A stretch of 64,000 bases of DNA from Tomocerus qinae (taxonomy: Eukaryota > Arthropoda > Collembola > Entomobryomorpha > Tomoceridae). Positions within the stretch are counted from its first letter, which is position 1, and each line of letters starts with the position of its first letter. Both the position numbers and the translations under genes were made by a program. Shown in pieces: positions 61,205 through 64,000 of this stretch. The notes beneath the pieces were generated by a model. The model saw only the letters and a program-made list of their open reading frames with translations, was not told the origin of the DNA and did no database searches. Where the stretch lies: contig CM034549.1 of NCBI GenBank assembly GCA_020055645.1, positions 18,683,930 through 18,747,929 of the forward strand. The letters run 5' to 3'.

Positions 61205-64000
61205 GTGAGTAGCAAAACAGATTTTATTGTTTCTGTGCTATTGACCGACACTTGGACTTGAGTAATGCAGTGCGTCAAGGTTGGCTGGGGTTTGCCCAGA
61301 TGATGCCGATGCTATTCTCTTCATTCTAAAATCTTGCTCGAAAGTGTGAGGTAATACTGGAAGAATTATGTAATGTAACGCATAGCAGACATGAAGTCTT
61401 ATTTTTCCTTTTTAGTGAGACTGACTGGTGGGCAGTTAAAGTTGTATTCTTATGTGCAAGCATTTACTATAAAACAATATAGGTATATTCACACATACTA
61501 CATCGAAACAGATAGGTAGGGCGTTAAATTATATGAAAGTTATGTGTACTGTAAACGTAATGGGTCAGTATTTTCATTCTGATTTATTCTTTTGGTATTC
61601 AGAACCATTCCATATACAGTACACTTTAAAATCTTACCTAAAACATTCAAGTGTAAGGCAAAATTAACAATTCGTACACCGTGCACATAGCAAAACTGAT
61701 GCTGCTCATACATAACAGAGTTAGGCTTGTAGGCAAATGAGTTTTATATAGATAACTGAACAGAATACTGAGTTATAGCCTAGTATAGTACAATATTTAA
61801 AGCCTACAGTCGCTTGTACCTTTAAAGTACAGTATCACTATGATCAAGTACAGGTAAATGCGTAAATTGACAGTCTCAAACGAAATTGAAAGGAGTGAGC
61901 CGAAGTGTTTACATTTTTTACAGACATGGTGCGAACCCATGAACCCTATCAAACATATAAGCTGAGGTTTTAATGATCTCTTGTCTGGTGCAATCAGGCT
62001 TCACGAACCAATGGGATATTTGTAATAATCAAATAAAGTAGATATATTACCTCAATTTCAAATCTTGGCTTTGACCCTCTCTCTCTCTCTAACCCAAACA
62101 TAAGAAACGACCTTCAAGGTTAATTTGAATATCTAGTTCTAGAATTGCGCAAAGAATTCGCTAGATCATGGCCACTGAAAGTTCTGAGATTATATATTTT
62201 ACCATTTCAGTGCAATTATATCTACCTATTTAACATGCACTAAATTTTTGATACGTGACATAAAAAAATCATATCTTCTTCAGACTTTTATTGGCTATTA
62301 GAGATTATGATACATTCACTTGGTAATTGTATGTGTGTTTTTAGAAGGGGATATATTAAAATCATTTGTTTTAATCATAGCCAATTAGCACAAAGTATTA
62401 GTACTCAAATGACAGCTACTCCATCCCGTGATTTCTTGGGTTCTTTGCTTGTCAATCCTCTCAAGGCACCTTTCTCTTAATGAATAAAGTAATTTGTCAT
62501 AGTAAATCGAATAATATTCGATTGTACTAATGATAATTGTTGTGCATGTTAAATTAGATTAATCATACACATAACTTGCAATTAATTTTTAATGCACTTG
62601 CACTTTACATGCAGATAAAAAATAGATACCATTGCATTTGGTTCCCAGAGACTTATTTCCACGATACGCATTGTAACTCTAACCTTTGTATAAATTGATA
62701 GTTTCATCGTTTGTTTTTTTAGAATAATGTTTGAACTGTTTGAGTAGATGTCGATAGTCAATAATGAGTACTTATCAAAATTATTCAGGTGTTCTACAAA
62801 AAATCACGAGTTAATTGCAGCTTATATTTTATTTATCTTTACTATGACATATCAATTATTTCTGCTTGTATGTATAAGTGATTAGAATTATGAATATGTG
62901 TTACTAGTTATAACTAAATTCCATAGTTAATGAGTTAAAGTAAACCCATTCACAGAGATTATGCAATCTACTTACCTATATCCACGCGACGGTTATATTA
63001 GGTACGAAACACTTAAATGTGAAGCTGACACCCTTACAAATGTAGAAATGTGACCATGGCCTTAAGAATTTTAAAAGTCATCTTACCGACTTCGTACATT
63101 TATGCGTCATGCTATTCTCTATACCGTGTAACAGATTCTCTTTTGAGAACCAAAGCGTTTAACAGCGTAGATTATTTTAACTAAAACGTAACCAGTCACA
63201 AAAAGGTATTGTACAGTGTACAGGTACATTTACATGAAGTTATAAAGCTGCTGGACAACTTTCTATTCCTATTAGAGATAGGGACCTGCCAAAAGAATAT
63301 AATATTAGAATGTCATGTGTATTTCTGTATAAAAGTAGGTAATAACCTGCGTTGCACGAAATCTTTATTAAATACTTAAAAGGCATATTCAATTTCTTCG
63401 CAGAATCAACTATGACTTATAGTATAATGTCTACGTAGAATAAACATAAAGATCTTTTACAGTAAGTAGTACAGTACATGCTACATACTTATTGGATTTT
63501 GAGTGGATTGGGTGAGCCATTAGCATTCGACTGCAGGAAATGTCAACTTGGCATGGGCCACGACATTGCACAATCGACGAGCAGGTCAAAGTACAAAAGA
63601 GTTATATAATGAATGGTTAAACACAGAATACTAAGTGCTGCAGCTGACTTGTTAGCATCTCGTTGAATACCTATAATCTCTATATACCAAACTTGGTGTA
63701 TAAGATACTGTACTTATTATCAGCCGTTTATTTACCTACAGAAAGAAACTGGCCGGACTACGGATTGGGTAATCAAATTAGAGATACACACCATCTGCAT
63801 ATCTAATGAATGACACGTTTTCTATGTTAACAATTACTTTACTATCGATAAAGTAGGAAACTAGGAGAATCACATTATAGAATCTGCATCCTAGTAACTT
63901 TAACTCTGACAATTCAGAGAAAGGGTGCACGCAGTTAGCTTCAACTAGAATCTCTATACCTTACCATACAATTACTCAGCACAATTAGTACACTTGGTGG
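61205..64000. other. Non-coding right end of window
   Basis: No coding segment, transposon or RNA gene was recognised. The only low-complexity tract noted is (CT)7 at 62077-62090. It may be intron if the segment at 61110-61204 is a real exon. Confidence 0.45.
62077..62090. repeat. (CT)7 microsatellite
   Basis: Seven uninterrupted CT units. It could serve as a length-variable marker; no function is implied. Confidence 0.9.

Overview
This window is AT-rich eukaryotic DNA, almost certainly from an arthropod. Genes are split by short GT-AG introns (many of 50-170 bp) and separated by long non-coding stretches. The strongest taxonomic clue is the C-terminal dimerisation (OD2) domain of Doublesex at the left edge, a domain known from arthropod Dsx. 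The OD2 sequence departs from the holometabolous insect consensus, so a springtail, another early hexapod or a crustacean seems more likely than a fly or beetle. That placement is inference. No bacterial features, tRNA or rRNA genes were seen.

Layout. 1-3564 (+): the 3' end of a doublesex gene, cut by the window edge. 3565-11674: no gene recognised. 11675-17143: a complete, very young LTR retroelement on the minus strand with 4-bp target duplications and near-identical LTRs. Its single ORF has gag and a protease-like region, no reverse transcriptase or integrase, and a hydrophobic tail that may be related to the host LRRC59-like gene nearby. 23039-24520 (-): an LRRC59-like ER leucine-rich-repeat membrane protein. 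27863-28844 (+): VPS37, an ESCRT-I subunit. 30620-32483 (+): gamma-butyrobetaine dioxygenase of carnitine synthesis. 37348-39009 and 43321-45801 (+): two tandem genes joining an N-terminal RING finger to a Rab-like GTPase. 45964-46381 (-): elongation factor ELOF1, convergent with the second RING-Rab gene. 49262-54641 (-): a nine-exon GMC oxidoreductase that lacks the usual catalytic residues. 54642-64000: no confident gene, one possible isolated exon near 61.1 kb.

The genes are unrelated housekeeping and regulatory loci and do not form one pathway. The most novel item is the RING-Rab pair: both copies keep RING zinc ligands, all GTPase G-boxes and nearly the same intron positions, and both lack the C-terminal prenylation cysteines of ordinary Rabs. 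The exon models were built by eye from splice consensus and reading phase. Every internal junction of the seven multi-exon models given here keeps the frame.
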